Positions 55,287 to 64,000 of a stretch of DNA of 64,000 nt are shown piece by piece. The DNA comes from Ilyonectria destructans. Lineage: Eukaryota; Ascomycota; Sordariomycetes; Hypocreales; Nectriaceae. The stretch covers positions 744,001-808,000 of the forward strand of contig JAHEWK010000002.1 of assembly GCA_020740775.1 (NCBI GenBank). The letters are read 5' to 3'. The notes below the pieces were generated by a model, which was not told where the DNA came from, made no database searches, and was given only the letters and a program-made list of their open reading frames with translations. Positions within the stretch are counted from its first letter, which is position 1, and each line of letters starts with the position of its first letter. The position numbers were made by a program, and so were the translations under genes.

Positions 55287-56309
55287 ATGGCACAACTCAT
55301 GCGCGCGTGGCAGTGTCCTGCCCCAGGCCCCATCGAACAAACCCTCGCCCTCATCGATGACGCACCGCGCCCGTCGCAGCCCCTGAAGAACGGCCAGCTC
55401 CTCGTCGAAATCGCCAGAGCCGGCCTCAACCCCGCCGACTACAAGATGGTCAACCTCGGCGTCGCCTCCCGCGCAATCACGCAGTTCCCCAAGACGCCCG
55501 GCATGGACTTTAGCGGCCGCGTCGTCGCCGTCGCCGAGGCCGGAGTCGACGGCATCAAGCCCGGCGATGCGGTGCTCGGCCGCGTCGTCGCCGGGAAACG
55601 GGCCGGCACGCTGGCGCAGTTCGCCGTCGTAGATCGGGACTCGTGCGTGGCTATCCCGGCCGGCTTGGACCTCGACGGGGCCGCCGGCGCTCCCACGGCC
55701 GCATTGACGGCGTACCTGACGATTGCGCCGCACATCAAGCCCCGGGACCGCGTCTTCATCAACGGCGGCTCCGGCGGCGTGGGCCTCTTCGGCATCCAGA
55801 TCGCCAAGGCCCTCGGCTGCCACGTCACAGCGACATGCTCGACCGCCAAAACACCCCTCTGCAAGGCCGCCGGCGCCGACGACATCATCGACTACACGAC
55901 CAGCGGCGTCATCGCCGAGCTGAAGAAGAAGGGCCAAGTCTTCAGCCTGCTCGTCGACAACGTCGGCAACTCGCCGCCGAACCTGTACTCGGCGTCGCAC
56001 CACTGCCTGCTGCCGGGCGCCAAGTTCGTCTTCGTGGGCGGCGCCGTGTCGTACGGCAGCGGGATGAGCCTGGCGCGGAGCCTGCTGCTACCGTCGTTCT
56101 TGGGTGGCGGGAAGCGCAAGTTTGTCGCGTTCAACATCTACAACGACCGCGCTGCGCTGGAGCAGATTGTGGCGTGGATGGGGGAGGGCAAGGTGAAGAC
56201 GGTGATTGATTCCGTCTTTGATTTCGAGGATGCGCCGAAGGCGTTTGAGCAGTTGAAGAAGGGATCTAGCGGAGGGAAAATAATTGTTCGTGTTGATGGC
56301 GGAAAGTAA
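55287..56309 (+). CDS. Medium-chain NAD(P)H oxidoreductase (quinone-reductase / zinc-less ADH-like)
   Basis: One exon, 340 codons. The N-terminal GroES-like domain has ARAGLNPADYKMVNLG and PGMDFSGRVVAV, typical of quinone-reductase-like MDR proteins. The Rossmann domain has INGGSGGVGLFGIQIAKALG for NADPH binding. The zinc ligands of true alcohol dehydrogenases (GHE motif and structural Cys quartet) are absent, so it belongs to the zinc-independent branch near RTN4IP1/quinone oxidoreductases. Likely soluble; substrate probably a quinone or enone, not determinable here. High G/C and a strong C-ending codon bias. The ATG at 55287 fits family length; the next Met is only four codons later. Confidence 0.85.
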   Translation: MAQLMRAWQCPAPGPIEQTLALIDDAPRPSQPLKNGQLLVEIARAGLNPADYKMVNLGVASRAITQFPKTPGMDFSGRVVAVAEAGVDGIKPGDAVLGRVVAGKRAGTLAQFAVVDRDSCVAIPAGLDLDGAAGAPTAALTAYLTIAPHIKPRDRVFINGGSGGVGLFGIQIAKALGCHVTATCSTAKTPLCKAAGADDIIDYTTSGVIAELKKKGQVFSLLVDNVGNSPPNLYSASHHCLLPGAKFVFVGGAVSYGSGMSLARSLLLPSFLGGGKRKFVAFNIYNDRAALEQIVAWMGEGKVKTVIDSVFDFEDAPKAFEQLKKGSSGGKIIVRVDGGK

Positions 56310-57014
56310 TTGTTTGGTTGGACGTTCAAGATACCCGGGAATTGTTTGGAGGTGGTTAATGACGCGACGAGTGTTTGTAGACTGACTACAGTTTGCTATC
56401 TGAATAAGCATACATCATGTTCTTCAACATGCGCCCTATATCCCGGCATAGTAGTTGTAGTCTAGAGTGGGCGGGAGATGGAACATGTTTGTTCTCACAC
56501 ATGTCGCCATGTTACCGACGACTGGTCATGGTGGGACAGGCATTGCTCCATCACACTTCGATCATAAAGATGCAGATCGCAGTGATCACAGTGCAGGACC
56601 TTTGGCTCCCAGTGGCCGCTCAGGGCAAAAGTGACGAAACCACAATGATTGCTGTCTGGCAGCCAAGGCAAGGCGGCCAGATCGGAGGAGCAACAAACGG
56701 ACATTGTATGTCGCACATTGACTTGCCCAATCGTAATGGAAGCATCACCGTGCGCTTCCTACTCCTTTGAACCAACATCCCCCTGGCAGACCCGAATGAA
56801 GGCCGAGGCTCCAACCAAAGTCTCTTGATAAGAGGGTGGGACCGTCGTTGGACGTAGGACATCCAGTCACTACTGGCTTGAGGAGCTCATGTCTCCAAGA
56901 CAATTCATCGCGTAGGAGTCTATCCTCATATTCCAGTTACTGTCACAATTGTCTTTGGAACGACAACGGATGTAGGTACTCAACAGGAATGTTTCCCAAA
57001 GGTCGTCTTCTGGT
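56310..57014. other. Convergent spacer
   Basis: 3' ends of the oxidoreductase and of arp6 face each other. No gene supported. Confidence 0.4.
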
Positions 57015-58395
57015 TCAAGCTCCTAGACCAGTAGCGAATTTGCGAGCAACCCAAGCAGCACCATGCTCCTCGTACTCTTGTTTCGTGACGGCTAGTTTGT
57101 TTATTTGCGAGTGGTTTGCGAGGTTTGCACCACCGTACCACGTATTGGTGATGGGGTCTGCTGGTCTAGCAACACGGACAATGCAATCATCGGGGACTCG
57201 TTGAACCACCTCCTTTTGTAGGCGCTGGATGAAGCCATCAAACAATGCGTTGCCGCCCACAACCACAATGTTTGCCAACATGCTGGGCCAGAGACCTGCC
57301 GGAAGCTCATTCAGTGAGTCTTGGATGAGGTCGGCCAAACCGGGTTGCCGGATCCCTCCGTCGGAGGGGCTGAAGATGAGTTCCGGGACCGCAAATCTCT
57401 CGTTGCGCAACGTCAATGCATCCTCCTCGGACTGTCCGGCTGCCTTTCTTGCTTTCGAGTGCCGGGCAGGTTCATACTCGCAGAGGATTCCCTTCGAGCG
57501 GGTGTGGAAGTCTGGTAGGATATAGTCCTTGGCGAGACCACCTCCAGAAACAAAATCAGGACGTCGTTCTCCTCGCGTCCCCTTCCATGACTTTTCCATG
57601 TCGGACTTGAAATCGGACGTTACGTAGCAGGAAAGTTCCTTCATCTCGTTGACAATGTACGTATCGTTTCGCATGTCGAAGTGGCGGAGGGAGATGAGCC
57701 GTGTCAGGTAGTTCGTCAAGACCTTGCCTCCGACATCGAGCCGTCGAATTGCCGACTGCAACGGGCGGCCTTGCAGCAGTGGGGTGATGGTTGTGTGGGA
57801 ATAGCCAGAGTCGATGACCATAACGGCTTCAGATGGTGTATTTGAGACTGTGGAGGCGTCCTTTGGAGTCTGGAAGATGCTCTGAATGTCGTGGTAGGCG
57901 TTGAATGTCGGTCCTAGTCCTGGTTAGCCTGCGACGGCAGCCTCGTGCGCAATCCATACCTATTCCACGGTAATAGCTAGAAAAGCCATACTCCTCGAAA
58001 ACAACCTGATCGCAGTTTGTCTCCAGCATCGGCAATCCGTTGGGTGGCTCGCCCAAGATCAAGCGCGTCGCCGCCGGGTCGCATTTCATCGGGGCATTGT
58101 CGTCGAAGAACTCGTGGTCCCAGACCTCCTTCTGCGCCTCCCAGTTGACGATGAAGCCCTTCTCCACCGGCCGGCGAAACTGAATCTCTCCAAAGTCGCG
58201 GCACTTTTCGAGGTCCGAAGCGACGTAGACCTTCCTCGAGCGGTCGCGGGCGATGCAGTTGGGGATGATGCGAGGCTCGTCGATTTTCCCGCCGCGGACG
58301 AAGCCGGCCTTGAGCGTGTCGGCGCCATTGTCGATGACGAGCGTCGTAGTCGGCGCCTTTGGTCCCGCGGGTTTGGCCCGGCGTCCTCCAGCCAT
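57015..58395 (-). CDS. arp6: Actin-related protein 6 (SWR1 chromatin-remodelling complex)
   Basis: Two exons, 58395-57960 and 57913-57015, join in phase (YYRGIG|PTFNAY) to 444 residues, the usual Arp6 size. Actin-fold features: LVIDNGADTLKAGF (phosphate-1 loop region), VIDSGYSHTTITPLLQGRPL (phosphate-2 region), LDVGGKVLTNYLTRLIS and ANIVVVGGNALFDGFIQRL (adenosine region). NEMKELSCYVTSDF and the EYGFSSYYR block are characteristic of Arp6. In yeast Arp6 with Swc6 is needed for SWR1 to deposit histone H2A.Z. An in-frame ATG at 58449 would add 18 residues; 58395 (MAGGRRAKPAG) is preferred. A housekeeping nuclear gene and a useful synteny anchor. Confidence 0.9.
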
Positions 58396-60046
58396 GCTTC
58401 TTGTCGAAATTAAAGGTGCATGTGAAGATGGGATGTGAGGATTGACCAAACGCGTCTTGAAGTGGGATGTCTGATTACGTAAGCCATCAAGTCATGATAC
58501 CTCAGCACAATGCATGGCTTCTTTGTGATCACCAAGGACCTTGGAATTCTTCCGCAATATCAAATGTTATCATTGCTAAATAAAACTCCAATTAATAAAT
58601 TCAGTCCCTAGACTGGTTTCCACTAGCAGTACTAGAGTGCTACACGAACAACAGGTCCAGTAACCGGATTGAATGCCACTCCTCGCCGAAAGATCGATTC
58701 AGTACCCCGTGAATATTCAATATTCGCCCGAGATGTCTGATAACCAAAAAAGTCGCCCATCTGATTTGTGCATCCACTGCCAGTCTTTATAGTTGAACAT
58801 GCCTCTGACGAAGCCAACACCAGCGAGACCTCCTAATAGTATGGCTTTTCGTCAGATTCGAATGCTCAATGGCCAGGGCTGTTGTATAGAGTCGAGGACA
58901 ATCCAAAATTCGAATAGTGGCGTGTAGGAGCGAAACCAATTATTAATATATTTAAGAAATGAATTGTTGGCTGATTTCGAGCAGCCGCCATGCATATAAG
59001 CATTAGGTCGAGAAAGTGGTTTGATGGATTGTTTACAAAGGCATTGAGGAATGGTGTCTTTGTCTACTTGAGCTGCCAGAAGGGTCCATGCAAGGAGAAG
59101 CTCAAGGAATACCAAGCAGCATTCAATTGGCCATTCTGGTCGACTCTGACCTTTACACCCCTGACAATCATGTAGCACCTGTCGTGGGACGGTTAATTAA
59201 CGCTGGAACCCGGCAAAAACATACTTAAGAAGATATTGTTCGTAGCTTTCTCATCGGATATTGAGCATAATACAGATCCCAGACTTGTTTAGACACCAGC
59301 ATCTAATCCTACCTCGCCTCAAAGCTAATCAAGGAGACCTCCCCGTCGTTTAAAGAATTGATTTATTCCCCTCTAGCTATCATTGGACAATTCTAGCCCG
59401 CAGAGGGAGTGGTTGCCGAAAGCAGTAGTTCACCTAATATTCATCGACGAGAAGCCTTGCTCGAAATATGTTCATGTTTAAGCATTGAAAAGGGTTGGAC
59501 ACATTACGACATCCCACCTCCGGCCGTGCGGCACGGGAGAGCCGATAGACTCATACGAACGGGAGAATACCTGGTTCGGCTTAATATAGCTTAAGCTCAA
59601 CTTCTGGAGATGCAGTGAGCAAGGTCAATTTCTTGGTACTGAAGCTTCAGAACTCGATAGAGCTCAGCTATGCAGCGGAGAATCCCTCCCGGCCAAACAT
59701 GATAAGAAGATTGGCTGGGCATATGAATAGGTTCCAAGTTGCCTTTAGAGTTAGCGGATGCCTTGCTCCATCAGTAATCGGTCCTTTAGCACCTGGCCGC
59801 CACGACGACCTGGCAGAGAGTTGCATGAAGTATCACCGAGTAGAAGCCTCCCTCAATGAAGACGTCGAGAGAAAGTAAATATTAGATATTCGAACCATGG
59901 TTGACATGTGAAGTAATTTCTTGGTCCAAAATTAACTTCTTGATTCGTCTCTTTAATCCAACACCCCTGAAAATTAAGCATGTTTTTCTGAACTTTCAAG
60001 CTGCGCAGGGGATTTCTCACCAGCTTGAATCGCAGCTTGAAAGTCT
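58396..60046. other. Gene-poor spacer with a possible decayed exon
   Basis: 58396-58600 is the arp6 promoter. On the minus strand about 58846-58728, after a TATTAG acceptor-like site, an open segment reads GLAGVGFVRGMFNYKDWQWM...LFWLSDISGEY and ends in TGA; it looks like a last exon with a glycine-rich helix, but I find no earlier exons in frame. The rest shows no coding signal. Confidence 0.3.
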
Positions 60047-61940
60047 CTAGGACGGAACAAGAACCCCTGATTTTAGAAATGGAAACTCTAACCCGACAAT
60101 CTCACCATCCTCATACATGTCCACCAACATTCGATCCAACGGCTCCCCGGCGTGGTGAACCCAGTCGCCAATGGTCCAGGCCCAGCAGTTCTGATTCTGC
60201 AGTCCTCGCCCAGGAAGATCCGTGTTGAAGCTGGACATGAGATCTGGTCGGAGATGCCAGACTTCGCGGACGATCGGCTTCCCATTGAATGTGCTGTTGG
60301 TGGAGAGCCCCGTTGGGAAGATCCGGATGGGAAGGAGGATTTCAGGGATGAAGTCGCCCATGATAGTGCCCCAGAGGTCCATTAAGCCAGAGACTAGATC
60401 AGTTCCGTTGCGGTGGAGGGAGGATAGTACGAGGGAATCTCCGTCTTGAGACAGAGTGGCCTTGATTGGGGCGTCAGTCTTTTCGCGGGAGGTGAAATCC
60501 CGTTCGTACTTTTTCGCTTGATATCGTGATACCTTGTCAACAGCAGAGACAAAGGTCGACAACATCACATCTACAAGAAGTGGCGCAGCTTGCATCGGCC
60601 CAGCCGTCAAAATCACGATGGCGATGCCGTAGTCGTCCACGAAGCTCAATTGGCTTCGATACGCGGCCGTGGCACCATTCTTTCCATAAACGGCCACGGG
60701 GTGGACATGGTCAGGGGTAAGGTCCGAAAGACGTAGAATCTCCCAGGGCATCCCGGTCATGGAGTTGGGACCGCCCGCGAATGAGGCTGGCTTGAGCCAT
60801 GCTTCGATCTTGGTTGTAGTTAAGTCCAGGGTTCGTGATAGGAGGGCGTGGGCAAACTTTGACATGTCTGCTACGGAAGACACGAGACCTCCAGCGCTGT
60901 TGATCTTTATCAGCCTAGTTCCCTGCTTTTGTGAGGCAATGGTATTCAAGTACGGAGTATTCGTTCCAAAATCAGCGCCCCAGCTACTGTCACCAGGGGG
61001 AATGACACCCTTCTCATCGCCCACTGGCGAGGGAAACGTGTCCTGGAGGTTCAGTGGATCGGAAAAGATTTCTTGAACAAGCCGCGTGTAATTCTTCCTA
61101 GTGAACTTCTCGAGGGCCAATCCGATGATGGCAAACCCAGCGTTGGAGTATTCAGGACGCTTCATGGGAGGGGCGACGGGATACAACTTGGTCATTCCGG
61201 CGAGGGCCTCTATACAAATGATCAATGCGAATGATCAAGGATCTCTGTTTGTAACGTACGTTGATCAGAACATGCTTCGTTGAGTCCCGCAACACCACAG
61301 GGCGGATAATCACTGTCCTTCATAGGCGGAAGCCCATGCGCCAGATAGACGTCCTTTAGAGAATAGTACTCGGAATAGCCATCTATCTCAGGTTAGCACG
61401 GTACACTGCGGCTCTGTGAGACGTGCAATTTACTGGGGCCCCGCTAAGATACGAGGCCAGCATTCGCAAGGTGATATTCTGCCACGGGATGGTCGAGTTT
61501 GGGTCGTCAAGTGTAGGAAGAAACTCGGTGACGGGAGCATCCAGGTCAACACCGCTCTTGAGAAGGATGTAAACGGTCGTCACCTTTGAGATGGAGCCAA
61601 TGAGATACTGTGAGTTTCGGTCTTGGCTTTTTGTTCCTCGAGTGTTTTCTGGCGAAAGGTGGTGGTATTCCCAGATTGGGACGCCGGCATCTTCTTGATC
61701 ATGGCTGATGACGGCCAGCGAAAAGGAAGAATTCTCAACAACCCAACCAGCCTCAATTAACCCAGAAACAGCAGCACCAAGAGCCTTTGTTAGGTTGGAG
61801 GCGTCCTTTTGGAAGATGGGAGACTCTGTGAGACATGTCGGTCTGGGCACAACAGGTCCCTCAGGCCGACAGTTGAGTGCCGCCGTCACAATTGACGGGG
61901 CTAGTGATAGGAAGGCAGTGAGTCTACTAGTAGAAACCAT
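60047..61940 (-). CDS. Secreted serine beta-lactamase-fold protein (class C / penicillin-binding-protein-like)
   Basis: Three exons, 61940-61434, 61386-61260 and 61209-60047, give 598 residues. A signal peptide (MVSTSRLTAFLSLAPSIVTA) starts the protein. The active-site nucleophile motif S-x-x-K is SISK at residues 116-119, in the expected YLIGSISK context. The second motif Y-x-N is YSN at 232-234 in RPEYSNAGFAI. The third motif is weak: GKNGATAAYRSQ stands where H/K-T/S-G is expected. Several N-glycosylation sites occur. Fungal members include hydrolases acting on esters or lactams, some tied to polyketide clusters, and many of unknown substrate. No PKS is present here. The second acceptor (CTGAG) is close to its branch site, so that junction is slightly uncertain. 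Confidence 0.8.
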
Positions 61941-62354
61941 TGCGAGTGAGAGACGTTATTAACGAGCTCACTGTACACGTTGTTGAACAGGCGGCCGTCT
62001 CCGGCTTATGTATATGCAGCCACAACTTCATGCCGTTCGGGCTTTTATGGGTTCCGGGATCCAATTCGATGGGAGCAAAACACGGGACCGGAAAGGGTGT
62101 GATTGACATATAGCCGGTCCGGTCTAGGCACTGGTTGGCCTGTCGTGTTGATCTGCATCGGTTTCATGCAGTGGCGTTGCGCCATGGGGATTTCGGAGCG
62201 GGATACGATGCAACAGGTCCACTCGGGCTGCAGCCAAGGAGAGAATCGCGGGGTGTTCGTCTTGGTGAGGATTCTCTTCAGGTGGTTGTCGTCAAGGCAC
62301 AGTGAGCAATTATGGAGGACTACGGCATGTAGATACTTCCATTACGACTACGGA
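61941..62354. other. Spacer upstream of the beta-lactamase-like gene
   Basis: Holds the promoter of that gene and the 3' region of the aldo/keto reductase gene. No further feature. Confidence 0.4.
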
Positions 62355-63542
62355 CTAAATCTTGGGCGTGTCTCTCACGCTGGGTATCAACCCCCACCTC
62401 TCAGCAACAGCATCGCGAGGAACACTCCCCATGGCCGCCCGCGCATTAACAAACGACGGGCCGCCGCTCTCCCACGCGTAGTCCTTCCACCGCCCGAGGC
62501 TGGGCCACATCTTGTCCTTGACAATCCGCGCAATCTTTGTGCGCTGTGCGGCCTGCTGCTCCGGCTCGCCCACCAGCCCGGCCACGCTGCTCCAGAGCGA
62601 CCACGTCTCCTCCAGCTCGGCCACGCTCGACACGCCCATGACGCTGACGCCCAGGCGCGCCTCCTGCACGGCGGCGCCCCGGTCCGCGGTGGGGATCAGC
62701 TTGGTGCCGAACGGCGAGCCGATGCGCGCCCAGTTCTCCAGCGCCCACCGGATGGATATCTCTTCGAGGTGCTCGCCCTCGTCGCGGGCAATCGTGGCGA
62801 GCGCATCGCAGGCCTGGCGCAGCTCCTGTGGTGCAGGGTGCCACGCGCCCATGGGGCTGTTGTCGACGCCGCGGCTGGTCAGCAGTCCCATGCTCAGCAT
62901 GCTGGCGTTGAGCAGGCACTCGACGCCGGCGCTGCGGAAGCGGTCCAGGAGGTGCTGCTCGCCCAGCCTGCTGTTCTGGACGCAGAAGTGGCTGTACGAC
63001 AAGACAGCATCGAGAGGCTCGCCCGTCTCGCGCAGGATCATCTCGGCCAGGGCGGCCAGCGTGTCGACCGGGTAGCCGCTGATGCCAACATAACGAATCA
63101 GGCCCTGGTCGCGCAGCTTGCGCAGCTCAGTCACAGCAGCCAGGACCTCCCGCGGCGACACGAACTCGACGTCATGCGTGTACACCAGGTCCAGGTACGG
63201 CGTGGCGAGGCGCTCGAGGCTGCGGCACACGCTGTAGCGGATCCAGGCGGGCGAGTAGTCGAACTGGTCACCGGCGATGCGGCCGGCCTTTGTGATGAGG
63301 AAATATCCCTCTCGCGGCGGCGGCGGCGTCAGCTTGCGCAGGGCGTCGCCGAGCAGCAGCTCCGACGGCCCGTAGTACGGCGACGTGTCGAAGCCCAGGA
63401 TGTTGTGGGCGAGCGCGCGGCCGACGATCTCCGTGTAGGGCATGTGCGTCGGGTCCGGGTGGTATTGGTGGTTGAAGGTGGCCGTGCCGAGGATGAGCGG
63501 CGGGAGCACCTCGGAGAGAGGCTTTCGCATGACGGCGGCCAT
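62355..63542 (-). CDS. ARA2-like: NAD-dependent D-arabinose 1-dehydrogenase-like aldo/keto reductase
   Basis: One exon, 395 codons. The aldo/keto reductase tetrad is present: D52 and Y57 in GFDTSPYYGPSE, K85 in YFLITKAGR and H123 in LVYTHDVEF. LPPLILGTATFNHQY at the N-terminus and the VRYVGISGYP-like block fit the Ara2 branch. Yeast Ara2 oxidises D-arabinose to the lactone used for D-erythroascorbate, the fungal vitamin-C analogue; the same role here is inference from family. Expected in the cytosol. The coding sequence is G/C-rich, and a large plus-strand open frame (62103-63551) is only its mirror. The start at 63542 gives the family-like N-terminus. Confidence 0.85.
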   Translation of the reverse strand: MAAVMRKPLSEVLPPLILGTATFNHQYHPDPTHMPYTEIVGRALAHNILGFDTSPYYGPSELLLGDALRKLTPPPPREGYFLITKAGRIAGDQFDYSPAWIRYSVCRSLERLATPYLDLVYTHDVEFVSPREVLAAVTELRKLRDQGLIRYVGISGYPVDTLAALAEMILRETGEPLDAVLSYSHFCVQNSRLGEQHLLDRFRSAGVECLLNASMLSMGLLTSRGVDNSPMGAWHPAPQELRQACDALATIARDEGEHLEEISIRWALENWARIGSPFGTKLIPTADRGAAVQEARLGVSVMGVSSVAELEETWSLWSSVAGLVGEPEQQAAQRTKIARIVKDKMWPSLGRWKDYAWESGGPSFVNARAAMGSVPRDAVAERWGLIPSVRDTPKI

Positions 63543-63844
63543 TGCGCCTGACCAGCAGAGCAGGCGAAGATGGGATGGTGGTAGACAAGATGCGACAGAG
63601 GCAAAAGTCCGTGTTTCTCACTCTCCTACGTCGTTCCGGTGGAGGGGCGCGGTAGAGTGGGGGGCTTGATAATCGGGTTCGATATCGGGAGGGGGAGATC
63701 TCGGAGCGGTTCGGTTTTCGGTCAGACGCACAAGATCCGAGCTGGGCAGAGGTGAGTAGTCAGTGGGACTGGACAGTTGCCCTGGAAAACATCAATCTTG
63801 AAAAGCAATCCCAAAGAGGAAGCTGTGCAGTTCAGTTCACCGCG

Positions 63845-64000
63845 ATGCAAACAGTAGTCAAATTCACGGCCCGAATCCCCCAGCGAGAAATCCGATCGGA
63901 GCGCAACCCAGCCCGCTCAACAATCGCAGCCTTAGCAAACCCACCGGTGCATCATGATTCATCAACAGAACTTATCGCCCTCGGCGTCCGGATACGACCG
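63845..64000 (+). CDS. Possible 5' end of a gene running off the window
   Basis: From an ATG at 63845 the frame stays open for 52 codons to the edge. It is Arg-rich at first and ends with ELIALGVRIRP. The sequence is C-rich like real exons, but 52 codons are too few to be sure and the family is not recognised. It would be divergent from the Ara2-like gene. Confidence 0.35.
   Translation, partial: MQTVVKFTARIPQREIRSERNPARSTIAALANPPVHHDSSTELIALGVRIRP

Noticed and set aside
55257..56003. A 248-codon minus-strand open frame
   Set aside because: Mirror of the G/C-rich quinone-oxidoreductase gene; no domain texture.
62103..63551. A 482-codon plus-strand open frame
   Set aside because: It lies opposite the Ara2-like gene in a G/C-rich stretch and has Arg/Ala/His-rich mirror composition. 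The minus strand has all catalytic residues of the aldo/keto reductases.

Overview
The window is nuclear DNA of a filamentous ascomycete, most likely a sordariomycete. Genes carry short introns (about 45-80 bp) with GTRAGT-like donors and CTAAC-type branch sites, intergenic spaces are long, and the gene content is typically fungal: a HET domain, a Zn(II)2Cys6 factor, a PhiA-like wall protein, a FRE-type ferric reductase, hexose/MFS transporters and Arp6. I saw no rRNA, tRNA, CRISPR array or bacterial operon. Exon joins were worked out by hand and checked by phase; every multi-exon model given exon by exon closes to a whole number of codons.

Layout. 1-6.2 kb: a divergent pair, a truncated unknown gene (minus) and an intronless 1,788-codon gene (plus) ending in a six-repeat lectin-like beta-propeller. 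7.9-10.4 kb: a low-temperature-requirement-A (LtrA) type membrane protein gene, complete except for one in-frame stop. 12.2-13.3 kb: decayed coding pieces. 13.6-16.1 kb: a HET-domain gene followed by an isolated AAA-ATPase-like tail with a 21-bp repeat. 16.3-23.4 kb (all minus): a conserved small protein, a Gfo/Idh/MocA oxidoreductase, a Zn2Cys6 regulator with a 15-nt exon, and a secreted tungstate/phosphate-binding-protein-like protein. 24.1-29.0 kb: a small gene with a GC-AG intron and a TPR/ankyrin/C2H2 protein.

30.0-38.5 kb: an MFS sugar transporter gene cut in its second exon by a full-length Ty3/gypsy chromovirus (30286-35900). The element has 216-bp LTRs that match at every base I compared, a 5-bp target duplication, gag and pol in one frame separated by a single TAG, and a 12-nt primer site complementary to its own LTR, the arrangement of Tf1/sushi self-priming elements. 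Removing the element and one target copy leaves a continuous 719-codon transporter frame, so the insertion looks recent.

39.8-47.3 kb: a BTB protein, remnants, a PhiA-like secreted protein and a ferric reductase. 47.3-52.9 kb: a long gene-free region upstream of a high-expression-type hexose transporter. 55.3-63.5 kb: a medium-chain oxidoreductase, Arp6 (SWR1 complex), a secreted beta-lactamase-fold protein and an Ara2-type D-arabinose dehydrogenase, with a possible gene start at the right edge.

The genes do not form one pathway. The 17.9-23.4 kb group could be a small regulated uptake/metabolism unit. Two neighbouring membrane-protein genes (LtrA-like and the MFS transporter) are each broken by one lesion in an otherwise clean frame. 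The most novel candidates are the giant propeller protein with its divergent partner, and the self-priming retrotransposon with its gag-pol readthrough arrangement.
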